Assembly (NCBI RefSeq): GCF_018257575.1
Contig: NZ_JAERJP010000009.1
Span: forward strand, 1 to 64,000
Origin: Tatumella sp. JGM91
GTDB lineage: Bacteria > Pseudomonadota > Gammaproteobacteria > Enterobacterales > Enterobacteriaceae
Length of the DNA: 64,000 nucleotides
Reading direction: 5' to 3'
The position numbers were made by a program, and so were the translations under genes. Positions within the stretch are counted from its first letter, which is position 1; every line of letters begins with the position of its first letter. Shown here one piece after another: positions 34,372-43,425 of the stretch. Below the pieces are notes generated by a model that saw nothing but the letters and a program-made list of their open reading frames with translations, was not told where the DNA came from and searched no databases.

Positions 34372-34896
34372 ATGACAACTGTTCAGTTAGCCCCTTCACA
34401 ACCGGAAGCGCGACCGCAGGTCACCGTATGCCAGGCGGATGAATATCAGGAACTGGCCGATATTTTTATTGAAATGAATTGCTGGCATTACCCGGGTGTT
34501 GTGATAAATAAAGAAGAAATGACAGGTTATTTGCAACACCGGGTGTTGGCTCCTCGCTCCGGCACCGCAGTATATAAAGTGACGTTACAGAGGAACGTTG
34601 TTGCTTTTGCCTGTGTCTCTGTCATGTATCCGGCCCCGCGTTTTAGCGGACAAATGTTTATTAAGGAATTATTTGTTTCGGCGGCATACCGGCGGCAGGG
34701 GATCGGCAAACTGCTGATGCAGTTTATTGCCCGGCAAGCCTGCGAGCAAGAGTGCTACCGACTGGACTGGTTATCTTCGGCAACGGATAAAAAAGTGCAG
34801 GCTTTTTATCAGGCTGCTGGCGGGCAGGTCATCGAAGGGATGAATTATCATCGTCTCTTTGGTGATGATTTGTCTGTACTGGCGCAGGGACGGTAG
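34372..34896 (+). CDS. GNAT-family N-acetyltransferase
   Basis: The 174-residue protein has a GNAT fold: IKELFVSAAYRRQGIGKLLM contains the acetyl-CoA pyrophosphate-binding R-x-x-G-x-G motif, and YQAAGGQVIEGMNYHRLF is the usual C-terminal part. The substrate is unknown. It stands alone between ftsP and dkgA, with 228 bases ahead of it, and is not part of the standard E. coli order, so it is likely an accessory insertion. Confidence 0.85.
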   Translation: MTTVQLAPSQPEARPQVTVCQADEYQELADIFIEMNCWHYPGVVINKEEMTGYLQHRVLAPRSGTAVYKVTLQRNVVAFACVSVMYPAPRFSGQMFIKELFVSAAYRRQGIGKLLMQFIARQACEQECYRLDWLSSATDKKVQAFYQAAGGQVIEGMNYHRLFGDDLSVLAQGR

Positions 34897-34930
34897 TGGA
34901 CACGGCAGGCCGTTCCCTGGCCTGCGTTTA

Positions 34931-35761
34931 TCAGACTTTATTAAAATTATCCGGATCCGGGCCGAGACGCTGGCCGGCATCAAGCGCTGCCAGAGCCGTT
35001 AACTCTTCTTTTTCCAGTCTGAAATCAAATACCGCAAAGTTTTCTGCGATACGTGTATCAGTGACAGATTTTGGTATCACTACCAGGCCGTTATCAATAT
35101 GCCAGCGGATAACGATTTGTGCGGGAGTCTTTGCATATTTTTCTGCCAGCGCGCGGATCTGCGGCTGGTCGAAAACCCCTTTTCCGCCTTGTGCCAGCGG
35201 GCTCCAGGACTCAGTCTGAATATGGTGCAACCCGTTCCAGGCATGCAGCGGGCGTTGCTGAAACAGCGGATGCAGTTCAATCTGGTTAATAACAGGGGTT
35301 ACGCCTGTCTCACGGATAATGGCCTGCAGATGTTGCTGCTGAAAATTACATACCCCGATACTTTTGATCAGTCCCTGCTGCTGTAATTCAATTAGCTGCT
35401 GCCAGGCGGCAATATAGTGATTATTTTGCGGGCAGGGCCAGTGAAGAAGATACAGGTCAATATAATCAAGCTGTAGTTTTTGCAGGCTGGTTTGCAGGGC
35501 TTCCGCGGCATGGAGTTGGTCTGTATTCCAGAGTTTGGTGGTAATAAACAGTTCTTCACGGGGAATATCAGAGTCCTGAATGGCCTGGCCGACCCCTGCT
35601 TCATTTTGATAAATAGCGGCAGTATCAATAGAGCGATAGCCGGTTTTCAGTGCATAGCTCACGGCCTGGCGGGTTTGATCGACCGTTGCCTGCCATACAC
35701 CCAGTCCCAGTTGTGGCATCAGCCGGCCATCGTGTAATTTGATGAAAGGTTGTCCGGACAT
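34931..35761 (-). CDS. dkgA: 2,5-diketo-D-gluconate reductase A (aldo-keto reductase DkgA)
   Basis: NADPH-dependent aldo-keto reductase acting on 2,5-diketogluconate, methylglyoxal and other carbonyls. The catalytic tetrad Asp46, Tyr51, Lys76 and His107 is visible, and the cofactor site IPKSVTDTRIAEN is intact. The 276 residues compare with 275 in E. coli. It lies next to yghB and metC, the same neighbourhood as in E. coli, but yqhD and yqhC are absent. Confidence 0.94.
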   Translation of the reverse strand: MSGQPFIKLHDGRLMPQLGLGVWQATVDQTRQAVSYALKTGYRSIDTAAIYQNEAGVGQAIQDSDIPREELFITTKLWNTDQLHAAEALQTSLQKLQLDYIDLYLLHWPCPQNNHYIAAWQQLIELQQQGLIKSIGVCNFQQQHLQAIIRETGVTPVINQIELHPLFQQRPLHAWNGLHHIQTESWSPLAQGGKGVFDQPQIRALAEKYAKTPAQIVIRWHIDNGLVVIPKSVTDTRIAENFAVFDFRLEKEELTALAALDAGQRLGPDPDNFNKV

Positions 35762-35915
35762 ATTAGTTTCCTCCGTAGCAAAAAATTCGTCAGGTTATGC
35801 TAAATAAGGGTAAGTGTAGTACTGATCTTGGTGGCGGGCACCGGGAAAGGATAGCCGCCGTCTGGCCGGAGTGAGGGAGGGCACATCAGGCCGAAAACGG
35901 CCTGATGTGCAGGGG

Positions 35916-36578
35916 TCAGGCTGAGGTGTGGCGCTTTTTTTTCCACAGGAAAATCAGGCTGCCGCATAAACCACCGGCCAGCAGCAGCAATGGCAGCAGC
36001 ATTAATACTGCCATCATCTGATCTTCATGCTGTTTAATAAAAGGAACATGGCTGATGCCATATCCCAGCGCGACCAGCAACAAAACCCACAGCAGGCCAC
36101 TTAACCAGTTAAACAACTGAAAGCGGAGGTGGCCTAATCCGGAAATCCCGGCCATCGTTGGCAGAATAGTGCGTATAAATGCCAGAAACCTGCCGGCCAG
36201 CAGAGCGACCAGCCCATGACGGTTAAACATCTGCCAGGCCCGCTGATGGTATTTTTCCGGAAGGTGTTTCAGCCACCCCTGAACCAGCCGGGTGTTCCCC
36301 AGCCAGCGCCCTTGTAAATAGCCAGCCCAGAATCCGAGGCTGGCGGCACAGGTCAGTATCAGCAGGGCAGGGATAAAACTCATAACGCCTTTGGCAATCA
36401 TTGCCCCGGCCAGCAGTAGCAGGCTGTCGCCGGGTAAAAATGCCGCCGGTAATAACCCATTTTCCAGAAATAGCATGCAGAACATAACCGCGTAGACAAC
36501 CCAGATCACCTGTGGATCCGCCAGTACAGCGAAATCCTGGTGCCATAACGCCCGGATTATCTCATGTAGAACACTCAT
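35916..36578 (-). CDS. yghB: DedA-family inner membrane protein YghB
   Basis: DedA-family membrane protein. The E. coli homologue, redundantly with YqjA, is needed for division and proton-motive-force-dependent export, and the family is implicated in phospholipid flipping. The motif [14 protein letters not shown] and the second conserved stretch [16 protein letters not shown] are intact. Five or so membrane segments are seen in 220 residues. It lies 75 bases downstream of metC. Confidence 0.95.
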   Translation of the reverse strand: MSVLHEIIRALWHQDFAVLADPQVIWVVYAVMFCMLFLENGLLPAAFLPGDSLLLLAGAMIAKGVMSFIPALLILTCAASLGFWAGYLQGRWLGNTRLVQGWLKHLPEKYHQRAWQMFNRHGLVALLAGRFLAFIRTILPTMAGISGLGHLRFQLFNWLSGLLWVLLLVALGYGISHVPFIKQHEDQMMAVLMLLPLLLLAGGLCGSLIFLWKKKRHTSA

Positions 36579-36653
36579 TTATTATCCTGTTACCTGACTG
36601 TGGTCAGGCCGTAATGCAATACAGTCCCGGAAGACAGCATAACCCTATCAGTA

Positions 36654-37865
36654 TTATTCCGGATGGCGTGCCAGCCGGTCAAAGCCATCAGTTAAATCAC
36701 CGATTAAATCATCCACATTTTCCAGACCTATATGCAGACGTACCAGCGTACCGGGTAACAGGGGTTCTCCCTGCGGACGGATTGCGGCAATTTCCTGTGG
36801 CTGATTCGCCAGAATCAGCGATTCATAACCGCCCCAGGAGTACGCCATACTGAAATGCCGGAAGTTATCCAGGAAATCAGCCAGAGCTTCACGCGACAGC
36901 TGGCGACGCAAAATAAATGAAAACAGGCCGCTGCTGCCGGAAAAATCACGTTTCCAGAAATGGTGGCCCGGTGACTGGGGCAATGCCGGATGATTAACCC
37001 GCCAGACCTCTTCGCGTCCTGCCAGCCATTCGGCAACTTTAATACTGCTTTCTTCATGCTGGCGGAGCCTCACTGCCAGAGTCCGTAAGCCGCGCGATGT
37101 CATATAGGCAGTATCGGCATCCACCATTTGCCCCATCAGATATGAGTTTTCCCGCAGAGTATCCCAGCAACGGGCATTAGCGACCGCGGTCCCCACCATC
37201 GCATCTGAGTGGCCTATCAGGTATTTCGTGCCCGCCTGAATAGAAATATCAATACCGAAATCGAGCGCATTGAAAAGCACTCCGGCAGCCCAGGTATTAT
37301 CCATCATAATAATGGCATCGGGCGCCTGCTGCCGGATAGCGGCGACTATTGCCGGGATATCCTGAACTTCCATGGTGATCGACGCCGGGGATTCCAGAAA
37401 TACGATACGGGTATCCGGACGGACCCATTGGGTTATTTCACTGCCACAAGTGTGGGGGAAAAAAGTTGTTGATACATTGAGCTTGCGCAGTATGACATTG
37501 CAAAAATCGCGGGTAGGTTCATAAACTGAACCGCTCATCAGCACGTGATCACCGCTTTCGACAAACGCCAGAATGGCATTGGTTACCGCCGCGGCCCCGC
37601 AAGGGTATAACGCACAACCGGCACCATTTTCCAGTTCGGTCATAGCATCCTGTAACGAAAAGTGGGTCAGGGTACCACGCCGTCCATAAAACAGCTCTCC
37701 GCGGGTGCGTCCTGCGGTCGCCCGTTTTTTTTCGGCAACCGTATCAAAGACCAGTGAAGAAGCACGCTGAATGACACTATTTACTGCGCCCGCCGTATAA
37801 CGTTTTTTTCTGCCAGCACTGATCAGACTGGTTTCCAGTTTTTTATCTGTTTTTTTATCTGTCAT
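36654..37865 (-). CDS. metC: Cystathionine beta-lyase MetC
   Basis: PLP enzyme that cleaves cystathionine to homocysteine, pyruvate and ammonia. The PLP-lysine motif is [28 protein letters not shown] and IDNTWAAG-type [10 protein letters not shown] are also typical. The ATG at 37865 follows AGGA with 5 bases spacing and gives 403 residues against 395 in E. coli, with a Lys-rich N-terminus. An upstream in-frame extension of 18 codons lacks homology. It is divergent from exbBD, as in E. coli. No convincing MetJ box was found. Confidence 0.96.
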   Translation of the reverse strand: MTDKKTDKKLETSLISAGRKKRYTAGAVNSVIQRASSLVFDTVAEKKRATAGRTRGELFYGRRGTLTHFSLQDAMTELENGAGCALYPCGAAAVTNAILAFVESGDHVLMSGSVYEPTRDFCNVILRKLNVSTTFFPHTCGSEITQWVRPDTRIVFLESPASITMEVQDIPAIVAAIRQQAPDAIIMMDNTWAAGVLFNALDFGIDISIQAGTKYLIGHSDAMVGTAVANARCWDTLRENSYLMGQMVDADTAYMTSRGLRTLAVRLRQHEESSIKVAEWLAGREEVWRVNHPALPQSPGHHFWKRDFSGSSGLFSFILRRQLSREALADFLDNFRHFSMAYSWGGYESLILANQPQEIAAIRPQGEPLLPGTLVRLHIGLENVDDLIGDLTDGFDRLARHPE

Positions 37866-38058
37866 TGGTTCCTGCTCTGCCAAAAGAGTCCTGCATGACA
37901 AGTTAACATGAAATATCATTCAGGCCAGAGTATGAACTGAAAAACCCTTCACAGAATGACAAATTGACTCATAATAAATGACAGTACTCTGGCGGGATGA
38001 TCTTCCCTCAGACGGGCAGTATCTCTCTGCTGTCAATGGAATATTTTGTAAATACTAA

Positions 38059-38073
38059 TGATAACTACTATCA
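38059..38073. promoter_or_regulatory. Candidate Fur box upstream of exbB
   Basis: TGATAAC-T-ACTATCA matches the 7-1-7 Fur inverted repeat (TGATAAT-N-ATTATCA) at 6 of 7 positions in each arm. It lies about 80 bases upstream of the exbB start, where iron repression of exbBD is expected from other enterobacteria. Confidence 0.65.
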
Positions 38074-38139
38074 ATAAAGCTGTGGTTTGGTATCATCGCG
38101 GGATTGCAAGATATTACTCGTTAAGATGGGGTGGCGTAC

Positions 38140-38883
38140 GTGGTAACTAATGATTTTATGCAAACGGATCTGTCCGTTTTAGGCATGTACCAGCATGCTG
38201 ATATCGTAGTAAAAATTGTCATGATTGGCTTATTGCTGGCTTCCGTGGTTACCTGGGCCATTTTTTTCGGCAAGTTTACTGAACTCAGCTCAGCAAGACG
38301 CCGGCTTAAAGCAGAGCAAAAAGCCCTGAAAGACGTCAGCACCTTACAGCAGGCAGTAACTGTATCTGAAAAATTTACTGCCAGCAGCCATTGTCGCCAC
38401 CTGATTGCCGAAGCGCTGGATGAACGCCAACTCTCGGCGGGTGCAGAAGACAGAGACGGCATTAAAGATCGGACCGGTTTTCGTCTGGAACGAAAAGTTG
38501 CAGCCATCGGACGTTATGCCTCACGGGGTAACGGTTTTCTGGCAACGATTGGTTCTGTCGCCCCGTTTATCGGTCTGTTCGGTACCGTCTGGGGCATTAT
38601 GAACAGTTTTATCGGTATTGCGAAAACACAAACGACTAACCTGGCGGTGGTTGCACCGGGGATTGCTGAAGCCCTGCTGGCAACAGCCATCGGGCTGGTT
38701 GCTGCGATCCCTGCGGTTGTGATTTATAACGTATTCGCACGGATGATTGCCGGCTATAAAGCATCATTAGGTGATACAGCTGCTCAGGTACTGCTGCTGC
38801 AAAGCCGTGATCTGGATCTGGCCAGGCAAAATGGTTCACAGGATCTGCCGCACACATCTGCCCATAAACTGCGGGTGAGTTAA
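38140..38883 (+). CDS. exbB: TonB-system proton channel subunit ExbB
   Basis: Inner-membrane scaffold that, with ExbD and TonB, couples proton flow to uptake of iron-siderophores and vitamin B12. Three membrane segments are visible. LATIGSVAPFIGLFGTVWGI and NLAVVAPGIAEALLATAIGL are the conserved TM2-TM3 regions. No ATG lies at the expected start. The GTG at 38140, behind TGGGGTGG, gives 247 residues beginning MVTNDFMQTDLSV; the GTG at 38131 is an alternative. It is 5 bases ahead of exbD. Confidence 0.94.
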   Translation: MVTNDFMQTDLSVLGMYQHADIVVKIVMIGLLLASVVTWAIFFGKFTELSSARRRLKAEQKALKDVSTLQQAVTVSEKFTASSHCRHLIAEALDERQLSAGAEDRDGIKDRTGFRLERKVAAIGRYASRGNGFLATIGSVAPFIGLFGTVWGIMNSFIGIAKTQTTNLAVVAPGIAEALLATAIGLVAAIPAVVIYNVFARMIAGYKASLGDTAAQVLLLQSRDLDLARQNGSQDLPHTSAHKLRVS

Positions 38884-38888
38884 TTGTT

Positions 38889-39311
38889 ATGGCTATGCGT
38901 CTGAACGATGATTTAGAAAGCGATGGTGAAATGAGTGAAATTAACGTGACGCCATTTATTGACGTTATGTTAGTACTGCTGATCATTTTTATGGTGGCCG
39001 CGCCTTTGGCGACCGTCGATGTAAAAGTGAACCTGCCGGCATCAACCAGTGCACCGCAGCCTCGTCCCGATAAACCGGTTTACCTGAGCATTAAAGCTGA
39101 CAAACAGTTATACGTTGGTAATGATGAGGTGACTAAAGAGCAACTGATTTCGGCTATTGACGGACTGACAGGCAGTAATAAAGAAACCACTATCTTTTTC
39201 CAGGCCGATAAAGATGTGGATTATGCCACTCTGATGAGTGTCATGGATGAACTGCGCGCTGCCGGGTACCTGAAAATCGGCCTGATGGGGCTGGAGAGTA
39301 CCACACACTGA
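38889..39311 (+). CDS. exbD: TonB-system accessory protein ExbD
   Basis: Partner of ExbB. One N-terminal membrane segment carries the essential proton-path Asp25 in NVTPFIDVMLVLLIIFMVAA. A periplasmic domain follows. The 140 residues compare with 141 in E. coli. It is co-transcribed with exbB and followed by a strong terminator. Confidence 0.97.
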   Translation: MAMRLNDDLESDGEMSEINVTPFIDVMLVLLIIFMVAAPLATVDVKVNLPASTSAPQPRPDKPVYLSIKADKQLYVGNDEVTKEQLISAIDGLTGSNKETTIFFQADKDVDYATLMSVMDELRAAGYLKIGLMGLESTTH

Positions 39312-39334
39312 TCACTGATATATTCAGCGCACAT

Positions 39335-39368
39335 AAGGGTGTATCCATCAGGATATGCCCTTTTTTTT
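39335..39368 (+). terminator. Intrinsic terminator of exbBD
   Basis: AAGGGTGTATCC (39335-39346) and GGATATGCCCTT (39351-39362) pair with two G-T wobbles around a 4-nt loop, followed by a run of T ending at 39368. Confidence 0.88.
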
Positions 39369-39534
39369 GCACTTTCAGCAGAAGACTTTACTGCCGTAGT
39401 ACACTTTTTGTTTTTATTTTGTTACTTATTTGTATTCTTATGTAAAGTATAAAGATGACTGCTATCACATCTTTCCTCTGATATTCGGGGTAAACCGGTG
39501 TGACCGATTAAAATAATAAAGGCAGGCAACAGCA

Positions 39535-40857
39535 ATGAATCTATCTGTAACCCCTTCTCCGGCAGTAAAAAAACACGCGGCTAAAACTATTTTCCGGGTA
39601 ACCAGCGGTAACTTCCTGGAAATGTATGACTTTATGGTATTTGGCTATTACGCGACGGCTATCGCCAAAACCTTTTTCCCCGGTTCTGACCCTTATTCTT
39701 CGCTGATGCTGACACTGATGACCTTCGGCGCCGGTTTCTTAATGCGCCCGCTGGGCGCGATTATTCTCGGGGCTTACATTGATCATCACGGGCGTCGTAA
39801 AGGGCTGTTACTGACGCTGATATTGATGGCTATGGGCACACTGACTATCGCTCTGACGCCCGGATACCAGACCCTGGGGGCCGCGGCTCCCCTGATTATT
39901 CTGGCCGGGCGTTTATTGCAGGGCTTTTCCGCCGGGGTGGAACTGGGCGGTGTTTCGGTCTATTTATCAGAAATTGCACCGCCAGGCCGTAAGGGATTTT
40001 ATGTCAGCTGGCAATCGGCGAGTCAGCAGTTATCAGTGATTTTTGCAGCATTACTGGGACTGATGCTCAATCAATGGCTGGATAAGGGACAAGTGACGGA
40101 CTGGGGGTGGCGTATACCGTTTGTGGTCGGATGCCTGATTGTGCCCTTCCTTTTTTATATTCGCCGTATGCTTGAAGAAACGGAGAGTTTTAAACAGCGT
40201 AAACATCGTCCGGGGATGATCGATATTATGCGTTCGGTGGCCAGTAACTGGGCCCTGGTTGTGGCGGGTATGCTGATGGTTGTCACCACTACCGTGATGT
40301 TTTATATGATCACCGCATTTACCCCGACCTTTGGTAAAACCGCCTTGATGATGACGGACCCTCAGAGTTTTGTGGTTACCTTGCTGATCGGTATTTCTAA
40401 TCTGTTCTGGTTACCGGTCATGGGAACGGTATCGGATCGTGTCGGACGTCGTCCGTTACTGATTATCTTTACACTACTGACGATGCTAACTGCCTGGCCG
40501 GTACTGAAATGGATGGTTGCAGCCCCTTCATTCAGCCATTTACTGACAGCTGAGCTGTGGCTGTCATTTTTATATGCCAGCTATAACGGGTCGATGGTGG
40601 TGTACCTGGCTGAGGTTATGCCTGCAGAGGTCCGTGCCGCCGGTTTTTCTCTGGCATACAGCCTGGCAACGGCGTTATTCGGTGGCTTTACCCCGGCGGT
40701 CTCCAGTTATCTTATTCATATCAGCGGGGATAAATCGATGCCGGGTGCCTGGCTGACGTTTGCCGGGTGTTGCGGATTAGCCGGCACCTTATGTATTGGT
40801 TATCTGCTCCGTCGTTATCAGCAGAAAAAAAATACCGGAGTACTGCGCCATCTGTAG
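39535..40857 (+). CDS. MFS citrate/tricarballylate:proton symporter (MHS family)
   Basis: Twelve-segment major facilitator protein of 440 residues. It closely resembles the metabolite:H+ symporters CitA/TcuC: RVTSGNFLEMYDFMVFGYYA at the N-terminus, LGAYIDHHGRRKGLLLTL, GRLLQGFSAGVELGGVSVYL and AEVMPAEVRAAGFSLAYSLA. This suggests uptake of citrate or a related tricarboxylate. It stands alone with no catabolic genes beside it, so the substrate remains a family-based guess. Confidence 0.85.
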   Translation: MNLSVTPSPAVKKHAAKTIFRVTSGNFLEMYDFMVFGYYATAIAKTFFPGSDPYSSLMLTLMTFGAGFLMRPLGAIILGAYIDHHGRRKGLLLTLILMAMGTLTIALTPGYQTLGAAAPLIILAGRLLQGFSAGVELGGVSVYLSEIAPPGRKGFYVSWQSASQQLSVIFAALLGLMLNQWLDKGQVTDWGWRIPFVVGCLIVPFLFYIRRMLEETESFKQRKHRPGMIDIMRSVASNWALVVAGMLMVVTTTVMFYMITAFTPTFGKTALMMTDPQSFVVTLLIGISNLFWLPVMGTVSDRVGRRPLLIIFTLLTMLTAWPVLKWMVAAPSFSHLLTAELWLSFLYASYNGSMVVYLAEVMPAEVRAAGFSLAYSLATALFGGFTPAVSSYLIHISGDKSMPGAWLTFAGCCGLAGTLCIGYLLRRYQQKKNTGVLRHL

Positions 40858-41242
40858 AGCCGGGCCATTCATGGATGAGTGGCTATTTCTCACTGATACA
40901 GGGTTGCAGGCGTTACGGCGGCCGGTCAGCTGCCTGTTCTTATCCTGATGGATATTTATCATATAAGATTGATTAAAGTTTGTTAGGGCAGGATTATCTG
41001 TCGTAATATATGTGCCGACAGAAATTTATCTGGCAGTTTTCAATGTGCAACATTCGTTATCGCACGCCATAAGTGTATTTCCACCATCACAATATTACCT
41101 GACAGTGCCTGAGCAGGTTAATCAATAAATTACGCTACTTATATCCGCGTGATGGCCGGTATGCCGTAAATGAAAATGACAGCATCTTTTTGTCCCTGTT
41201 ATTTTCACCTTCACTTATTCATCCAAGGCAACGGGAGTCACT
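40858..41242. other. Intergenic region between the MFS gene and the MHYT gene (385 bp)
   Basis: No gene is evident. Directly after the MFS stop, GCCATTCA (40864-40871) and TGAGTGGC (40876-40883) form a hairpin with one G-T pair, followed by TATTTCT, a weak terminator candidate. The rest presumably holds the promoter of the MHYT protein, whose ATG is preceded by GGGAG. Confidence 0.4.
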
Positions 41243-43360
41243 ATGCTGGATGTATCCTGGAATAAATGGCTGCTGTTAACTTCTCTGATTATTGCCCTGA
41301 TCTCTTCGTTTACTGCCCTGGATGCGGCGGGGCGAGTGACCAGTTCCCGCGGATGGAAACCTAAATTATGGCTGGCGGTAGCCGGTATTGCGATGGGGGT
41401 TGGTGTCTGGTCAATGCACTTTACCGGGGTGCTGGCGATGATTTTTCCCATGTCTATGCACTACAGACCCGGCTACATCGTGGTGTCACTCTTTATTGTG
41501 ATTGCCGCTTCTATTGCCGGACTATCCCGGGTTATTGGTCGCCGTCAGCCGGGATGGCTGGATATCATCCGCGGGGCTGTCTGGCTGGGAAGCGGTATCG
41601 CGGGAATGCATTATATCGGCATGTATAGCCTGCTGGTACAACCGGGAATTGAATGGCATTACGGGCTGGTCATGGTATCGGTACTGGTGGCCTATATTGC
41701 GTCTGGTGTGGCACTGTGGCTGGCATTTCGCCTGCAAAATATCGAAAATGGCCTGTTGATCCGCCGGTTGCAGGCTGCACTGGTCATGGGTACGGCAATT
41801 ACCGTGGTGCACTGTATTGGCATGCAGGCGGCCAGTTTCCCGCAGGGAAGCTACGTTACTGGCGGGGGGATTAAGCAGACCGCTCTGGCCGTGTGGGTAT
41901 TCCTGTCTGCACTCATTGTGCCGGGAAGCAGTTTGTTGCTCTGCATGGTTGACTCGCAAATCAAAACTACCCGGCTGGCGAGAAAACTGTGTGTTGCTAA
42001 CCAGGAGTTGCAGAAACTGGCGATGCATGATCCCCTGACCTTATTACCTAACCGGGCTTTTCTTGAAGAGCAACTGGAGCTGTGTATTGCGAAAACCTCT
42101 GCCGGAGGGGCGGAATTTTCACTGATGTTCCTTGATCTGGATGGTTTTAAAATGGTGAATGATGCTTACGGGCATCATACGGGGGACCGCTTGTTAAAGG
42201 CGGTCGCCGGACGCCTGAAAAATATTATCGGGCCAGAGCATGTACTGGCGCGGGTGGGGGGAGATGAGTTTATTTTACTGGCCCCGGCAACGACGACCCG
42301 TGATGACGGGAATATTGCTGCCCTGATGGTCAGGGCAATCGGCCAGCCGTTTCTGATATGTGAATATGAACTGATGGTTTCTCTCAGTATTGGTATTGCC
42401 CGGTATCCGCAACATGGAACACAAGGCCGGGAGATAATCTTTAACGCAGATGTTGCGATGTACCATACCAAAAATAATGGCCGTAATGGCTACAGTATCT
42501 ACCGGGCAAATATGACGCCGCCCGGCAAAACCCGTCTGGAACTGAAAAACGAGCTATGGCGGGCGCTGCATCATAATGAGCTGCGCCTGTTCTACCAGCC
42601 AAAAAACGATGCCCGTCATGGTCATACTGTCGGTTATGAAGCGCTGATACGCTGGCAGCATCCGGCCCGCGGGTTACTTCCTCCGGAGAAATTTCTGCCG
42701 GTCGCCGAAACCAGCGGGCTGATTATCCCGCTGGGAGAGTGGGTGATCAATGAAGCCTGTCGCCAGCTCGGGTGCTGGCATGCTCAGGGGAAAACGGCAC
42801 TCTCTGTGTCGGTGAATCTCTCAGCTTTACAATTTGAACAGCAAACGCTGCTGTCGGTGGTGCTGAATGCGCTGGCAGTCAATAATATTCCTGCGGATAA
42901 ACTGCTCCTGGAAATTAGTGAGACCACAGCGATGCGCTCGCCCGCAGAAACTATTCGTATCCTGGCAGCACTGAAAGAGCACGGGATTAAGGTGTCGATT
43001 GATGACTTTGGTAGCGGCTACTCAAGTCTGTTATACCTGCAAAGTATGCCGGCCAGTGAACTTAAAATTGACCGCACTTTTGTCCGGGAAATGAATAAGC
43101 CTGCGGCTGATACCCGGTTACTGGCGATGATGATTGAATTAGCCAAAAGTATGAACCTGAATATTGTGGCAGAAGGTGTGGAGACCGAACAGCAGCAGCA
43201 GCAGTTAACCCGGCTGGGATGTGATACTCTGCAGGGGTTCTATTTCAGTCGTCCTGTTCCACCTGAACAGCTGACATTCGCTGATATTCCGCTGCATTGT
43301 AATGCATCAGCGATGTCGCCAGCCTGCCCGGAAACGGGTTCACAAAAAGTCAGTGCCTGA
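41243..43360 (+). CDS. MHYT-GGDEF-EAL cyclic-di-GMP signalling protein
   Basis: A 705-residue membrane sensor. The N-terminal MHYT domain has about seven membrane segments and the repeated motif as MHFTGV (58-63), MHYIGM (122-127) and VHCIGM (189-194), proposed to bind metal or a diatomic gas. The diguanylate cyclase domain has an intact RVGGDEF (GGDEF at 339-343). The phosphodiesterase domain has intact EAL (466-468), EISET, DDFGSGYSS and EGVET. Both catalytic halves could be active. It is unlinked to other signalling genes. Confidence 0.92.
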   Translation: MLDVSWNKWLLLTSLIIALISSFTALDAAGRVTSSRGWKPKLWLAVAGIAMGVGVWSMHFTGVLAMIFPMSMHYRPGYIVVSLFIVIAASIAGLSRVIGRRQPGWLDIIRGAVWLGSGIAGMHYIGMYSLLVQPGIEWHYGLVMVSVLVAYIASGVALWLAFRLQNIENGLLIRRLQAALVMGTAITVVHCIGMQAASFPQGSYVTGGGIKQTALAVWVFLSALIVPGSSLLLCMVDSQIKTTRLARKLCVANQELQKLAMHDPLTLLPNRAFLEEQLELCIAKTSAGGAEFSLMFLDLDGFKMVNDAYGHHTGDRLLKAVAGRLKNIIGPEHVLARVGGDEFILLAPATTTRDDGNIAALMVRAIGQPFLICEYELMVSLSIGIARYPQHGTQGREIIFNADVAMYHTKNNGRNGYSIYRANMTPPGKTRLELKNELWRALHHNELRLFYQPKNDARHGHTVGYEALIRWQHPARGLLPPEKFLPVAETSGLIIPLGEWVINEACRQLGCWHAQGKTALSVSVNLSALQFEQQTLLSVVLNALAVNNIPADKLLLEISETTAMRSPAETIRILAALKEHGIKVSIDDFGSGYSSLLYLQSMPASELKIDRTFVREMNKPAADTRLLAMMIELAKSMNLNIVAEGVETEQQQQQLTRLGCDTLQGFYFSRPVPPEQLTFADIPLHCNASAMSPACPETGSQKVSA

Positions 43361-43425
43361 CCTGTTTTCTCTGGCGGCAGACCTGTTATACAGGTACACG
43401 TCAGACCGATTATCCCCGGGGTAAT

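Noticed and set aside
37866..38130. MetJ boxes upstream of metC
   Set aside because: Only a weak AGACGGGC-AGTATCT resemblance near 38010; no tandem AGACGTCT-like boxes.
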